Positions 18,835 to 28,329 of a DNA stretch of 64,000 nt are shown piece after piece. Every line of letters begins with the position of its first letter. Position 1 is the stretch's first letter. The stretch lies in NCBI GenBank assembly GCA_001313365.1, contig BBFS01000005.1, positions 42,770 through 106,769 on the forward strand, written 5' to 3'. Under the pieces are notes generated by a model. That model saw nothing but the letters and a program-made list of their open reading frames with translations, ran no database searches and was not told the origin of the DNA. Position numbers and translations under genes: made by a program. Origin of the DNA: Paenarthrobacter nitroguajacolicus JCM 14115 (lineage in GTDB: Bacteria; Actinomycetota; Actinomycetes; Actinomycetales; Micrococcaceae).

Positions 18835-20041
18835 TCAGGCGTCGTGCCCGGGCTGCGATTTCGGCACCCGCATGGTGATCATGGTTCCTTCGCCCGGGGG
18901 GGCCGTGTCGATGATGAGTCCGTGCTCGTCGCCATAGACCTGTCGCAGGCGGGCGTCCACATTGCGAAGTCCCACGTGGACCCCCCGTCCGTGTGCCCTG
19001 CGAGCACAGACCGCAGATGCTCCGGGTCCATGCCGACGCCGTCGTCCTCGATGGTCACTTCGGCGAACGCACCGGAATCATTCGCGCAAATGGTGATGTG
19101 TCCGGGTCCTTCCTTGGCCTCCAAGCCGTGCCTGACGGCGTTTTCAACCAGCGGTTGGAGCTAAGGAACGGGATGACCGTGCTGAGGACCTCCGGAGCGA
19201 TCCGCAGGCTCACTTGGACCCGCTCGCCGAACCTTGCGCGCTCCAGCAAGAGGTAGCGGTCAATGCAGCGGAGTTCCTCCGCCACAGTAGTGAAGTCGCC
19301 ATGCCTCCGGAACGAGTACCGGGTGAAATCGGCGAATTCCACCACGAGCTCCCTGGCCCGGGCCGGATCGGTGTTGATGAACGAGGCAATGGCATTCAAC
19401 GAGTTGTAGATGAAGTGTGGGCTTATCTGGGCCCGCAGGGCACGGACCTCGGCCTCCATCAGGAGGGTGCGCGATGATTCCAGCTCCGCGAGCTCCAGCT
19501 GCGCGGCAATCCAATCGGCCACCTCGCTTGTTGCCCTCACCAAACCGGCCCCGGCCGCGGGAGCAAGTGCAGCCACAGAGCCGACAACCCTGGATCCAGC
19601 CCGGATCGGTGCGATGACAGCGCTGAAGTCGTGGTTGCCGTGATCCGGCTTAGCGGCTGAGGGGGTACCCGACAGCTACTACCACCGTCCGGCCAGTGGT
19701 TAATACTTCCTCCGCGAGCCGCATCAGCGATGGCCGGAGTTCCTCGGCGGCACCATCCCAGGCGAGCACGGCGTCGGTGTCCGTGATGGCCAGGCATCGC
19801 AGCCCAGCAGCGCCCGCAATTGCTTGCTGGCCTTGGCTGCGCCGGCGGGGGGTGGAGACCAGCGCGAAGGTGTTGCCCTGCCCTGGAGGCTGCATGGAGT
19901 GTGTTGTAGGTTGCACGTTCGGCGTCCGTGCCAAGGTCGCGGAACGAGCGGATCACTTTGAGGCCAACGCCCACGACGACGGCGACTGCCAGCACGATCA
20001 CGGCGATCGCGGCTGCGGTGAAAAGCGGGGGAATCGGGCAT
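18835..20041 (-). CDS. LytS/YpdA-like sensor histidine kinase
   Basis: Reassembled protein of about 400 residues. One N-terminal membrane helix (PLFTAAAIAVIVLAVAVVVG) is followed by a GAF-like region (ALAITDTDAVLAWDG). The His_kinase domain has RAQISPHFIYNSLNAIASFI with the phospho-acceptor His. The ATPase domain has PFLSLQPLVENAVRHG (split near 19155), VTIEDDGVGMDP and, after a G run, GLRNVDARLRQVYG. Starting at ATG 20041 requires shortening a five-C run to four. Having only one clear helix, it may sense a cytoplasmic signal. Confidence 0.8.
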
Positions 20042-20185
20042 AAGGCCAGCGTAGCCGGACGCACTGGCGGGGGGGTCCGCCCGCTTGCCTGATGTTCCCT
20101 CACGGCCACCGTTTGGCGCAACGTCGCAACCGTTGGGCGACGGCAGTGGACGATTCTCTGGAACAGGTGCCACAGAGCGTTCGAT

Positions 20186-20236
20186 AGTGATTGCAGTCAC
20201 ATTGGCAATGCGTGTGGAGCTGATGTGGACACATCA
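20186..20236. promoter_or_regulatory. Crp/GlxR-type site and a second palindrome
   Basis: AGTGA-TTGCAG-TCACA (20186-20201) matches the TGTGA-N6-TCACA pattern of Crp/GlxR regulators of actinobacteria. Twenty bases on, TGATGTG-GA-CACATCA (20221-20236) is a perfect 7-bp inverted repeat, ending 15 bases before the DUF485 start. The two sites lie between the divergent kinase and symporter operons and could link carbon status to both. Confidence 0.5.
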
Positions 20237-20251
20237 CAATCAGGAGGAACC

Positions 20252-20635
20252 ATGGGTAATGAGGCCCAACCCCCCCAGGACGCAACGGCGTCCGTGGACT
20301 TCCAGGAAGTCCAACAGACGGAACGGTTCAAGACACTGCGCAAGCGGCACCGCAGCTTTGTCTTTCCAATGGCAGTGGCATTCCTGCTCTGGTATTTCGC
20401 CTACGTTCTCTTGGCCGACTACGCAGTCGGCTTCATGTCCATCAAGGTTTGGGGCAACATCAACGTCGGCCTGATTCTCGGCCTGCTGCAGTTCGTCACC
20501 ACCTTCGGCATCACGGCCTGGTACGTGAGCTACTCCAACAGGAACCTGGATCCCATCGCTGCTGAAATCCGCAACGAGATCGAGGGCCACGAATTCGATA
20601 AGGACGGCAATGTGATCAGCGGGGCAGCCAAATGA
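20252..20635 (+). CDS. DUF485 membrane protein
   Basis: 127 residues; ATG 20252 sits behind AGGAGGAAC. DUF485 marks are RFKTLRKRHRSFVFPMAVAF, WYFAYVLLADYA and LGLLQFVTTFGITAWYVSYS: two membrane helices with a basic leading segment. It overlaps the symporter start by four bases, the standard partner order of acetate permease operons. The function of the small subunit is not settled. Confidence 0.88.
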   Translation: MGNEAQPPQDATASVDFQEVQQTERFKTLRKRHRSFVFPMAVAFLLWYFAYVLLADYAVGFMSIKVWGNINVGLILGLLQFVTTFGITAWYVSYSNRNLDPIAAEIRNEIEGHEFDKDGNVISGAAK

Positions 20636-22251
20636 ACACCATCGTCCCGGCAGCAGTCAACGTCGAAGCGCTGAAAGACACCACCCTGCTCAACATGGGC
20701 ATCTTCGCCCTCTTCGTGGCGGTCACCATGGTGATCGTCTTCCGGGCAAGCCGGAACAACAAGACCGCGGCAGACTACTACGCTGCCGGCCGGTCCTTCA
20801 CCGGCTCCCAAAACGGCACGGCCATCGCCGGGGGGGACTACCTTTCGGCGGCATCATTCCTAGGTATCACCGGTGCCATTGCCATCAACGGCTACGACGG
20901 GTTCCTGTACTCCATCGGCTTCCTTGTTGCCTGGCTGGTTGCCCTGCTCCTGGTGGCTGAACTGCTCCGCAACACCGGCAAGTTCACCATGGCCGACGTC
21001 CTGTCCTTCCGCTTGCGCCAGCGCCCGGTCCGTATCGCGGCGGCGCTGTCCACCCTCGCCGTTTGCTTCTTCTACCTTCTCGCCCAGATGGCAGGTGCAG
21101 GCAGCTTGATTTCGCTCCTGCTGGGAATCAGCGACTGGGGTGGCCAAGCCTTGGTGATCATCGTCGTCGGTGCTTGATGATCATGTACGTACTGATCGGC
21201 GGCATGAAGGGCACCACTTGGGTGCAGATCATCAAGGCCATCCTGCTGATTGCCGGCGCCGGAGTCATGACGGCTATGGTGCTTGCGATCTATGGCTTCA
21301 ACCTGTCCAGCCTGCTGGGCTCCGCAGCCGAGGCCGCCAACAACCCGGCCATCCTGAACCCGGGCCTGCAGTATGGCAAGACCGAAACATCCAAGCTCGA
21401 CTTCATGTCCCTTGGACTCGCCCTGGTTCTCGGAACCGCGGCCCTGCCGCACGTCCTGATGCGCTTCTACACCGTCCCCCACGGCAAAGGAAGCCCGGAA
21501 GTCCGTTGTCTGGGCGATCTGGCTGATCGGCCTGTTCTACCTGTTCACACTGGTGCTGGGCTACGGTGCTGCAGCCTGGTGGGTGCAGAAACCATCAAAT
21601 CCGCACCCGGCGGCGTCAACTCCGCCGCACCGCTGCTGGCCTTCCACCTGGGTGGGCCGTTGCTCCTGGGCTTCATTTCGGCGGTTGCCTTCGCCACCAT
21701 CCTGGCAGTGGTGGCCGGCCTGACCATCACGGCGGCGCATCCTTCGCCCATGACATTTACGCCAATGTCATTGCCAAGGGCAAAGCCGATGCCAATACCG
21801 AGGTGAAGGTGGCTCGGCGAACGGTACTGGTGATCGGCGTCCTGGCTATCCTCGGTGGCATCTTCGCCAACGGCCAGAATGTGGCCTTCCTGGTGGCTTT
21901 GGCCTTCGCAGTTGCAGCCTCGGCTAACCTGCCCACCATCGTCTACTCCCTGTTCTGGAAGAAGTTCACCACCCAGGCGCGGTCTGGAGCATGTATGGCG
22001 GCCTGGCTGCGGCCATCCTGCTGATCACTTTCTCGCCTGTAGTTTCGGGTGCCAAGACCTCCATGATCCCGGGAGCAAACTTTGCCCTCTTCCCGCTGAG
22101 CAACCCGGGCATCGTATCCATCCCGCTGGCATTCTTGCTCGGCTGGCTGGGTACGGTCCTGGACAAGCGGCGCGAGGATCCGGCCAAGCAGGCGGAAATG
22201 GAGGTGCGCTCGCTGACCGGCGTCGGTGCTGAGAAAGCTGTAGACCACTAG
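20632..22251 (+). CDS. Cation/acetate symporter, ActP-like
   Basis: About 540 residues with 12-13 membrane segments. Diagnostic blocks are ADYYAAGRSFTGSQNGTAIA, GDYLSAASFLGITGAIAING, YVLIGGMKGTTWVQIIKAIL, GTAALPHVLMRFYTVP and FAVAASANLPTIVYSLFWKK. It takes up acetate or similar short acids driven by Na+ or H+. Frames change near 21176, 21500-21560, 21735 and 21985. The second copy of this transporter type in the window, on the opposite side of the LytS/LytTR pair. Confidence 0.88.
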
Positions 22252-22286
22252 CCCTGCCGGCACCGAGCCAAACAGGGCCAACGCAA

Positions 22287-22324
22287 CAGAAGGCTCCTCC
22301 TGCAAACATCAGGAGGAGCTTCTG
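22287..22324. terminator. Hairpin between convergent genes
   Basis: CAGAAGGCTCCTCCTG pairs with CAGGAGGAGCTTCTG around a seven-base loop. There is no T tract. It separates the symporter gene from the leftward PHP gene, so it probably stops transcription in both directions. Confidence 0.65.
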
Positions 22325-22337
22325 CAGTCAGGATCAG

Positions 22338-23366
22338 TTACTTCTTCAGGCTCAGCCACTCCTTTAGCTGCTCCAGCGGCCACGTGGTGACAATCCGTTC
22401 CTTCGGCACCCCAAGGCTTCCGCCCGCTCCGCACCGTACTGCAGGAAGTCGAGTTGGCCGGGGGGCGTGGGCATCGCTGTCGATACTGAACAGGCAGCCG
22501 GCGTCGAGGGCCATCCTGATGAGGTTGTCCGGTGGATCCTGCCGCTCTGGCCGTGAGTTGATTTCAACTGCCACGCCCCCCCATTCCGCACACTCTTTAA
22601 ACACTTTGGCCGCGTCGAACTCAGACTCGGGCCTGGTACCCCGCGATCCTTGGACAAGGCGGCCCGTGCAATGCCCCCCCAGGACGTTGGTATGGGGGAT
22701 CACTGATGCCGCCCAGCATTCGTGTGGTCATGGTCTTCTTGTCTGACCGAAGTTTCGAGTGAACGCTAGCCACCACTACGTCCAGACGGTCCAGCATGTC
22801 CGGTGTCTGGTCCAAGGTTCCATCCTCAAGGATGTCCACCTCGATGCCCTTGAGCAATCGGAAGCCGTCCTGGGCAGCATTGATGCCTTCCACCACGCCC
22901 AGTTGTTTCTCAAGCCGTTCGACGCTGAGGCCATTGGCGATGGTGAGGTTGGGGGGAGTGGTCCGTCAGGGCAAGATACTCCCGGCCGAGAGTGCGGGCT
23001 GCGGCAACCATGGTTTCGATCGGTGAGCCGCCATCGGACCAGTTGCTGTGGCTGTGAAGGTCGCCGCGCAAGGCGGCCCGCAGGGTGTCGCCGCCGGAGG
23101 CCAAGGATTCTGTTCCACGTTCACGCAGATCGGCCAGATAGTCGGGGGGTACGGTCCTCCATGGCCTGCGTGATGACTTCGGCACTCCGGCTTCCGACGC
23201 CTTTGAGGCTGGTTATCCGCCCGCTGCTGACAAGCGTCGCCAGATCTTCCGGCGTAAGCTGCCGGACGGCGTCGGCTGCCTTGCGGAAGGCTTGGACCTT
23301 GAAAGTGGGAGCTTGGCTTCGTTCCAGCCAGAAGGAAATTTCGTCGAGCGCCTCGATGGGATCCAT
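22338..23366 (-). CDS. PHP-domain protein with N-terminal helix-hairpin-helix
   Basis: About 340 residues from ATG 23366. The N-terminus has an HhH-like DNA-contact motif (LVSSGRITSLKGVGSRSAEV). The PHP metal site follows: RGDLHSHSNWSDGG, TDHSP, EVDILEDG, ASVHSK and FSIDSDAHAPGQ. The layout matches the C-terminal half of PolX-like DNA polymerases but without the polymerase domain. It may be a phosphoesterase acting on DNA or a histidinol-phosphatase relative. Breaks occur at G/C runs near 23145, 22950, 22675 and 22460. Confidence 0.7.
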
Positions 23367-23439
23367 GGCTCCATGATCCACGAACCAGGCGCACCATCAA
23401 CAGTGGGCAGTGTTAATGGTGCGCCGGTCCAGCCGCCGC

Positions 23440-24045
23440 CTAGTGGTGGCGACCCGGATCCAGGGCGGGATTGGAGCCCTGGCCGTTCTTTCCGTCGGGC
23501 GACTGGCCGTGTTCGCCATGGGGGGACGGCGTGCTGTCCGGCCATCGAGCTGCCAGGCCGGGTGTTGCCACTGTTGCAACAACGACGGCGGCTCCGAACG
23601 CGGCTGCCAGAAGCCGCCCGGTCTTGGCTGGCCGTGGGCGCCGCCGTCGTTGGTCTTGTGCTGCCGCCTCAACCAGCCCGCTCCGGCTAGCGCCATGAGC
23701 GTCAGGCCGAGGGCGGCGAGGTGGCTCACGTCAAGTGAGCGCTGGGTGGAGACGCTGGCCGCCATGACTGCGACGTGGGCCGCGGCAGCCACTGCCAAGG
23801 CTGGAACGGCATAGCGGGCGAAGATGAGTGAGTTGCGATGCAGGCCCCCACAGAGACCAAGCCAGGAAGGCCAAGCCAGCCGTGAGGGTTGCCACACCGG
23901 CAATGACCAAACCGGGCGTCACCGGGTTGATGCCGGTGAGATACCCGGCGGCAAGGGAAAGCTCGACCATCCCGGCCGCCATGGCAGCGAAGTACACGAA
24001 CAGTAAGCTGGCTGCCTTCAACGTGGGGTGATTTCTGCTTTCCAT
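23440..24045 (-). CDS. Hypothetical membrane protein
   Basis: ATG 24045 opens a frame with four membrane segments: FVYFAAMAAGMVELSLAAGY, GLVIAGVATLTAGLAFLAWS, AVPALAVAAAAHVAVMAAS and HLAALGLTLMALAGAGWL, the last two in another frame after about 23850. A polar Gln/Pro/Gly-rich tail follows. Its end is uncertain: the frame with GEHGQSPDGKNGQGSNPAL gives a stop at 23440, others at 23397. No family recognised. Confidence 0.5.
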
Positions 24046-24088
24046 GGCTCCCGCCGTCCTTTCGCTTTTAGTGGCGCGTAGTGGGTGA

Positions 24089-24496
24089 TCAGGCGCGGGC
24101 GGAAGCTACGGCGGCCTTGTCCTGGGACAGTGCGACACCCAACAGGACAACTGCGCTGGCAAGGTGCAGCACGTTGTCTGCTCCGTTGAGGGCGATGATG
24201 TTCAGTGAGGAACCCACCAGGAAGAGCCCGAGGATACCCACCAGAAGGTAGACGCCTCCTACAGCCGTGTTCACGGATTTGGACAGCGTGACGCTGTTCA
24301 TGCCGGCATAGAGAAGGGCAGCGCCGATGGCCAGGTGGATGATGTTGTGAAGCGGGTTCACAGCGAAAATGATCAAGTTGGCTCCCTCGGTGGCGAAGAA
24401 GCCGATTCCCGAGGTGACAAAGAATCCGAGCACGCCTACCAAGAGGTAAACGGCTCCGAAGATGGTGGCGATCAAGCGATTGGGCGAAGTACGCAT
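24089..24496 (-). CDS. DUF4383 membrane protein
   Basis: Intact 135-residue frame. Four hydrophobic segments arranged as two similar halves: FGAVYLLVGVLGFFVTSG with NPLHNIIHLAIGAALLYAG, and GGVYLLVGILGLFLVG with NGADNVLHLASAVVLLG. The NxxHNIIHL-type motif occurring in both halves is the mark of the DUF4383 family in actinobacteria. Function unknown. Followed by a gene of the same orientation encoding another membrane protein. Confidence 0.8.
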   Translation of the reverse strand: MRTSPNRLIATIFGAVYLLVGVLGFFVTSGIGFFATEGANLIIFAVNPLHNIIHLAIGAALLYAGMNSVTLSKSVNTAVGGVYLLVGILGLFLVGSSLNIIALNGADNVLHLASAVVLLGVALSQDKAAVASARA

Positions 24497-24540
24497 TGGT
24501 CCGAACCTTCCGGTGATGGCCGGAAATCCCGGCCGTCCTG

Positions 24541-24567
24541 CTGAGCCCCCCCGGGTGGGGCTCTCAG
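24541..24567 (-). terminator. Hairpin downstream of the Pro-rich membrane protein gene
   Basis: CTGAG-CCCC pairs with GGGG-CTCTCAG with a two-base bulge. On the minus strand it follows the stop at 24629 by about 60 bases and precedes the DUF4383 start, so it likely separates the two units. The central C run may be longer here than in the cell. Confidence 0.45.
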
Positions 24568-24628
24568 GAAGTGATTCGGACCATTCGCGCAGGTGGATGG
24601 GTGGTGGGAAGGATTATTTTCCCGTCAC

Positions 24629-25329
24629 TTAGGGGCGGAGTCGGATGCTGCTCATCTTCAGCTCGTTGGTGCCCTCGAAGATGTATTGAAGATCGATGGT
24701 CTTGCCGTCGCATTGGAGCTTGCCGGCAAGGTCCGCCTTGTTGTTTCCGTTCTCCGAGTTCACGTTCACGGAGTTGTAGTTTGGTTTGCATGAGCTGTCC
24801 AGCTCCAGGCTGGCAATGCCATCAACGAACGATTGCTTGTCCAGTTCATCCTTCAACGGCTGGCTCAGGTAGTTGTCGTAGGCCTGCTCCGTTTGGCCTG
24901 ACACCACCAGATTAGTGAATTCATCGGCCAGGGATCTTGCCTTGGAGGTTGCGTTGCCCACCACGTTGACGAGCACCAGTATGCCCACCACGGCCAGCAC
25001 AACAACTCCCGCCACAACGCTGAGGACGATCCACAGCAATTTCCGGCTCTTTTTCGGTGGCTGCTGGCCGTATTGCTCCGGGGAATATTGCCTTGCGGGT
25101 ACTGGCCGGGCGGGTACTGGCCCGGCTGGTATTGGCCCGGCGGGTATGGGTTTTGGGGCTGGCCCGGCACGCCGTATTGCGGGTTGCCCTGGGGAGAAGC
25201 GGGCGACGGCGGCTGTTGCCACTGCGGGGAGCCGCCACTCTGCGGGGGGGTACCCGGGTCCCGGTGGAACCGGCGGCGGGTTATACCCGGTTGGTGATCC
25301 GGCTGGCTGGGTTCTTGCGGATTGCTCAC
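24629..25329 (-). CDS. Membrane-anchored protein with Pro/Gln-rich N-terminus
   Basis: About 235 residues from GTG 25329. The first half is low-complexity: tandem PPGQYxPGQY-type units rich in Pro, Gly, Gln and Tyr. One membrane helix follows (KLLWIVLSVVAGVVVLAVVG) and then an outside domain with two Cys (SSCKPNYNS and KLQCDGK) that could pair. Similar layouts occur in actinobacterial proteins with DUF4878- or DUF4333-type domains; I cannot assign the family firmly. The repeat region is also frameshifted near 25250 and 25080. Function unknown. Confidence 0.6.
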
Positions 25330-25476
25330 GGTAGTGCCCCTTTCGGCAGCCTTCGGCAGCGCCACCACCTGGCCGGGAACCTCTGGACGGTCCCCGATGC
25401 GTCCTCTTGCATCAAATCGCATGTCCGCTTCCATGGGCAAGAGCGCGCCAGGAATAACTGCAGGTAGAAAGGGAAT

Positions 25477-25948
25477 TCAGGCCTTCGTGCGCCGCCCCAG
25501 CAATGGTTGCACCCGATAGGGGATCATCTCGCGCATGGCCAGTGCCGTATCCGTCCGCTCCACGCCGTCGCAGCCGAGGATCTTCCCGTTGATCCGGTAC
25601 AGGTCTTCCGCATCCAGGGCCACAACCCGCAGCAACAGGTCCGCGGAGCCCGTCAGGCCGAAACCTTCCAGGATCTCCGGAATGTCCGCGAGGTCCTGGG
25701 CAAGTGAGGCCAATTTCTGCTGTTGCACATGGACCGTGATGAACGCCGTCAACGGATAGCCGAGGGCCACCGGATTGATTCGCCGCTCGAATGACAGGAA
25801 CGCGTGTTTCTTCTCGAGCTGGGCCATGCGGGCCTGCACTGTATTGCGGGACAAACCCAACTTTTGCGCCAGTGCCACCACCGTCCCGCGGGGGGTCCTT
25901 GGCCATGGCGGAAAGGAGCCGGGTGTCAGTGCCATCCAAGGGTTGCAT
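25477..25948 (-). CDS. Lrp/AsnC-family transcriptional regulator
   Basis: About 156 residues from ATG 25948. The HTH reads LSAMAKDPRGTVVALAQKLG (joined across a G run near 25892) and LSRNTVQARMAQLE. The C-terminal RAM domain has AFITVHVQQQKLASLAQDLA and GSADLLLRVVALDAEDLYR. Members bind amino acids and form octamers. It is divergent from the branched-chain 2-oxoacid dehydrogenase operon and is the obvious candidate to control it. Confidence 0.85.
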
Positions 25949-26177
25949 AATGCGCAAGATTAGCACGGAGCCCGAGTCCAAAACAGGGCAGAATGCTCAA
26001 TTTCAACAAGGGCAGTTGTACCCGATGCGCGTTGTGAGTAGGGTCACAATTAACTCCGGCGAAGGTGCCGGAGGGCCGGTCTGCGACAGGATCACAAGTC
26101 CCGCCAGCGCCGACGAAAACGAACCGGAAGGTTGCGATCACCTGTGTTAACGGATCAGGCGGGCAAGGGAGCGCACC

Positions 26178-27319
26178 ATGACGCTCCACGCCCAGGACAT
26201 AGTGCACAAAATCCCTTGAGGACCGGCGGCGACATGCTCCAGTTGGTGTCGCCGGACGGCGAACGCATCAGCCACCCGGAATTTGATATCTGGGTCAAGG
26301 ACATCAGCGATGAACAACTGTGCTCCTTGTATGAGGATATGACGGTTATTCGCCGTATTGATGCGGAAGCTACGGCATTGCAGCGCCAGGGCGAGCTGGC
26401 ATTGTGGCCCCCCCGTTGCTGGGGCAGGAAGCAGCCCAGATCGGTTCAAGCCGCTCACTGCGGGACGACGACTTCGTTTTCCCGAGCTACCGGGAAAGCG
26501 GCGTGGCCTATGTGCGTGGTGCCCACCTCTCCGAGATCGCCCGCGTATGGCGAGGTAACGCCTCCTATGGCTGGGATCCCCTGCGCATCAATCTGGCGAC
26601 TCCCCCCCAGATCATCATTGGTTCCCAGAGCCTGCACGCCACCGGCTATGCCATGGGCGTCCAGTTGGATGGTGCCAACACTGCGGTCCTTGCCTACTTT
26701 GGCGATGGTGCCACGAGTGAAGGCGACGTGAACGAGGCCATGGTGTTCGCCGCGAGCTACCAGGCTCCCGTGGTGTTCTTCTGCCAGAACAACCATTGGG
26801 CAATATCCGAGCCCGTGCGTGTGCAGTCCCACGTTCAGTTGGCTGACAGGCCCACCGGATTCGGTATCCCGAGCATGCGGTCGATGGCAATGACGTCCTG
26901 GCTGTCATGGCAGCGACTCGTGTTGCCTTGGATCGTGCGCGCAAGGGCGGCGGACCTACCTTCATTGAGGCGGTCACTTACCGCATGGGTCCGCACACCA
27001 CTGCTGATGACCCTACCCGGTACCGTGACCCCAACGAGCTGGAGGATTGGGCCGCCAAGGACCCGATCCTGAGGCTGCGCAAACTGCTTGAGGCCAAGGG
27101 CCTGCTGACTGAGGACGTTGAAACCCAGGTGAAGGCAAAGGCTGACGCGGTGGCCGCGGAACTTCGGTCCAGCTGCATCGACATGCCGGACCCGCAGCCG
27201 TTGGACGTTTTCAACCACGTCTACAGCACCCCCCCAATTCCTGGATTGAACGCCAGAAGGACCACTACTCGCGCTACCTGAACAGTTTCAACCAGCCAGT
27301 CGAGGAAGGTGCACTCTGA
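26178..27319 (+). CDS. 2-oxoacid dehydrogenase E1 component, alpha subunit (branched-chain type)
   Basis: About 378 residues from ATG 26178 (ribosome site GGGAGCG). Thiamine diphosphate motif is GDGATSEGDVNEAMVFAASY, ending in CQNNHWAIS; also FPSYRESGVAYVRG and the phosphorylation-loop-like EAVTYRMGPHTTADDPTRYR. Together with the beta subunit it decarboxylates 2-oxo acids from Leu, Ile and Val. Frames change near 26218, 26410, 26870 and 27230. The stop overlaps the beta-subunit start. Confidence 0.9.
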
Positions 27320-28329
27320 TGTCCAAGCTCACTTTTGCCCGGGCCATCAATGCCGGCCTCCGGAAGTCCCTCGAGAACGATCCCAAAGTAGTCCTCATGG
27401 GAGAAGACATCGGTTCGCTCGGTGGCGTTTTCCGCGTCACGGATGGGCTGCAGAAGGATTTCGGGAAGCACAGGGTGATCGATTCGCCGCTGGCTGAGTC
27501 CGGCATTATCGGCACCGCAGTTGGCTTGGCCTACCGTGCTACCGGCCGGTTTGCGAGATCCAGTTCGATGGTTTCATCTACGGCGTTCGACCAGATCGTC
27601 AGCCAGGTAGCCAAGATGCACTACCGGACCCAAGGGCGCGTCAAGATGCCCATCACTATCCGTGTTCCGTTCGGTGGTGGCATCGGATCGCCGGAGCACC
27701 ATTCCGAATCACCCGAAGCGTACTTCACCCACACTTCCGGCCTCCGGGTTGTAGCTGTGTCGAATCCGCAGGATGCCTACACCATGATCCAGCAGGCCAT
27801 CGCGTCCGATGATCCCGTCCTCTACTTCGAGCCCAAGCGGCGTTACCACGACAAGGGCGACGTGGACGAGACCATTGACCTTTCCGCTGCGCTTCCTTTG
27901 GACAAGGCTGCCGTGGTGAGCCCTGGTTCCGATGTCACGCTGGTTGCCTATGGTCCACTCGTCAAAACGGCCAAGGACGCTGCCATGGCAGCGGCCGATG
28001 AAGGCATTTCCGTGGAAGTCATCGATCTTCGCTCCCTGGCCCCTGTGGACTACCCCCCCGTCGTCGAAGCTTCTGTCCGCAAGACCGGTCGGATGGTCAT
28101 CACCCACGAGGCCGGCCAATCCGGTGGCCTCGGCGCCGAGATCGCTGCAAGCATCACCGAACGCTGCTTCCATTACCTGGAGTCGGCTCCCGTCCGCATC
28201 ACCGGATTCGACGTTCCGTACCCATACTCGAAGCTCGAAATGCACCACTTGCCGGACTTGGACAGAATTCTCGACGGCGTGGACCGCGCCCTGGGCCGCC
28301 GCAACTCCCTGAGTGGACTGGAAGGATGA
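27319..28329 (+). CDS. 2-oxoacid dehydrogenase E1 component, beta subunit
   Basis: 336 residues. Blocks are VVLMGEDIGSLGGVFRVTDG, AESGIIGTAVGLAYR, VPFGGGIGSPEHHSES and the C-terminal GRMVITHEAGQSGGLGAEIA. It provides half of the thiamine diphosphate site in the alpha2-beta2 E1. A short stretch near 27540-27585 is out of frame at both ends (expected YRPVCEIQFDGFIY), showing two compensating base errors. Overlaps E1 alpha by one base and E2 by four. Confidence 0.92.
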   Translation: MSKLTFARAINAGLRKSLENDPKVVLMGEDIGSLGGVFRVTDGLQKDFGKHRVIDSPLAESGIIGTAVGLAYRATGRFARSSSMVSSTAFDQIVSQVAKMHYRTQGRVKMPITIRVPFGGGIGSPEHHSESPEAYFTHTSGLRVVAVSNPQDAYTMIQQAIASDDPVLYFEPKRRYHDKGDVDETIDLSAALPLDKAAVVSPGSDVTLVAYGPLVKTAKDAAMAAADEGISVEVIDLRSLAPVDYPPVVEASVRKTGRMVITHEAGQSGGLGAEIAASITERCFHYLESAPVRITGFDVPYPYSKLEMHHLPDLDRILDGVDRALGRRNSLSGLEG

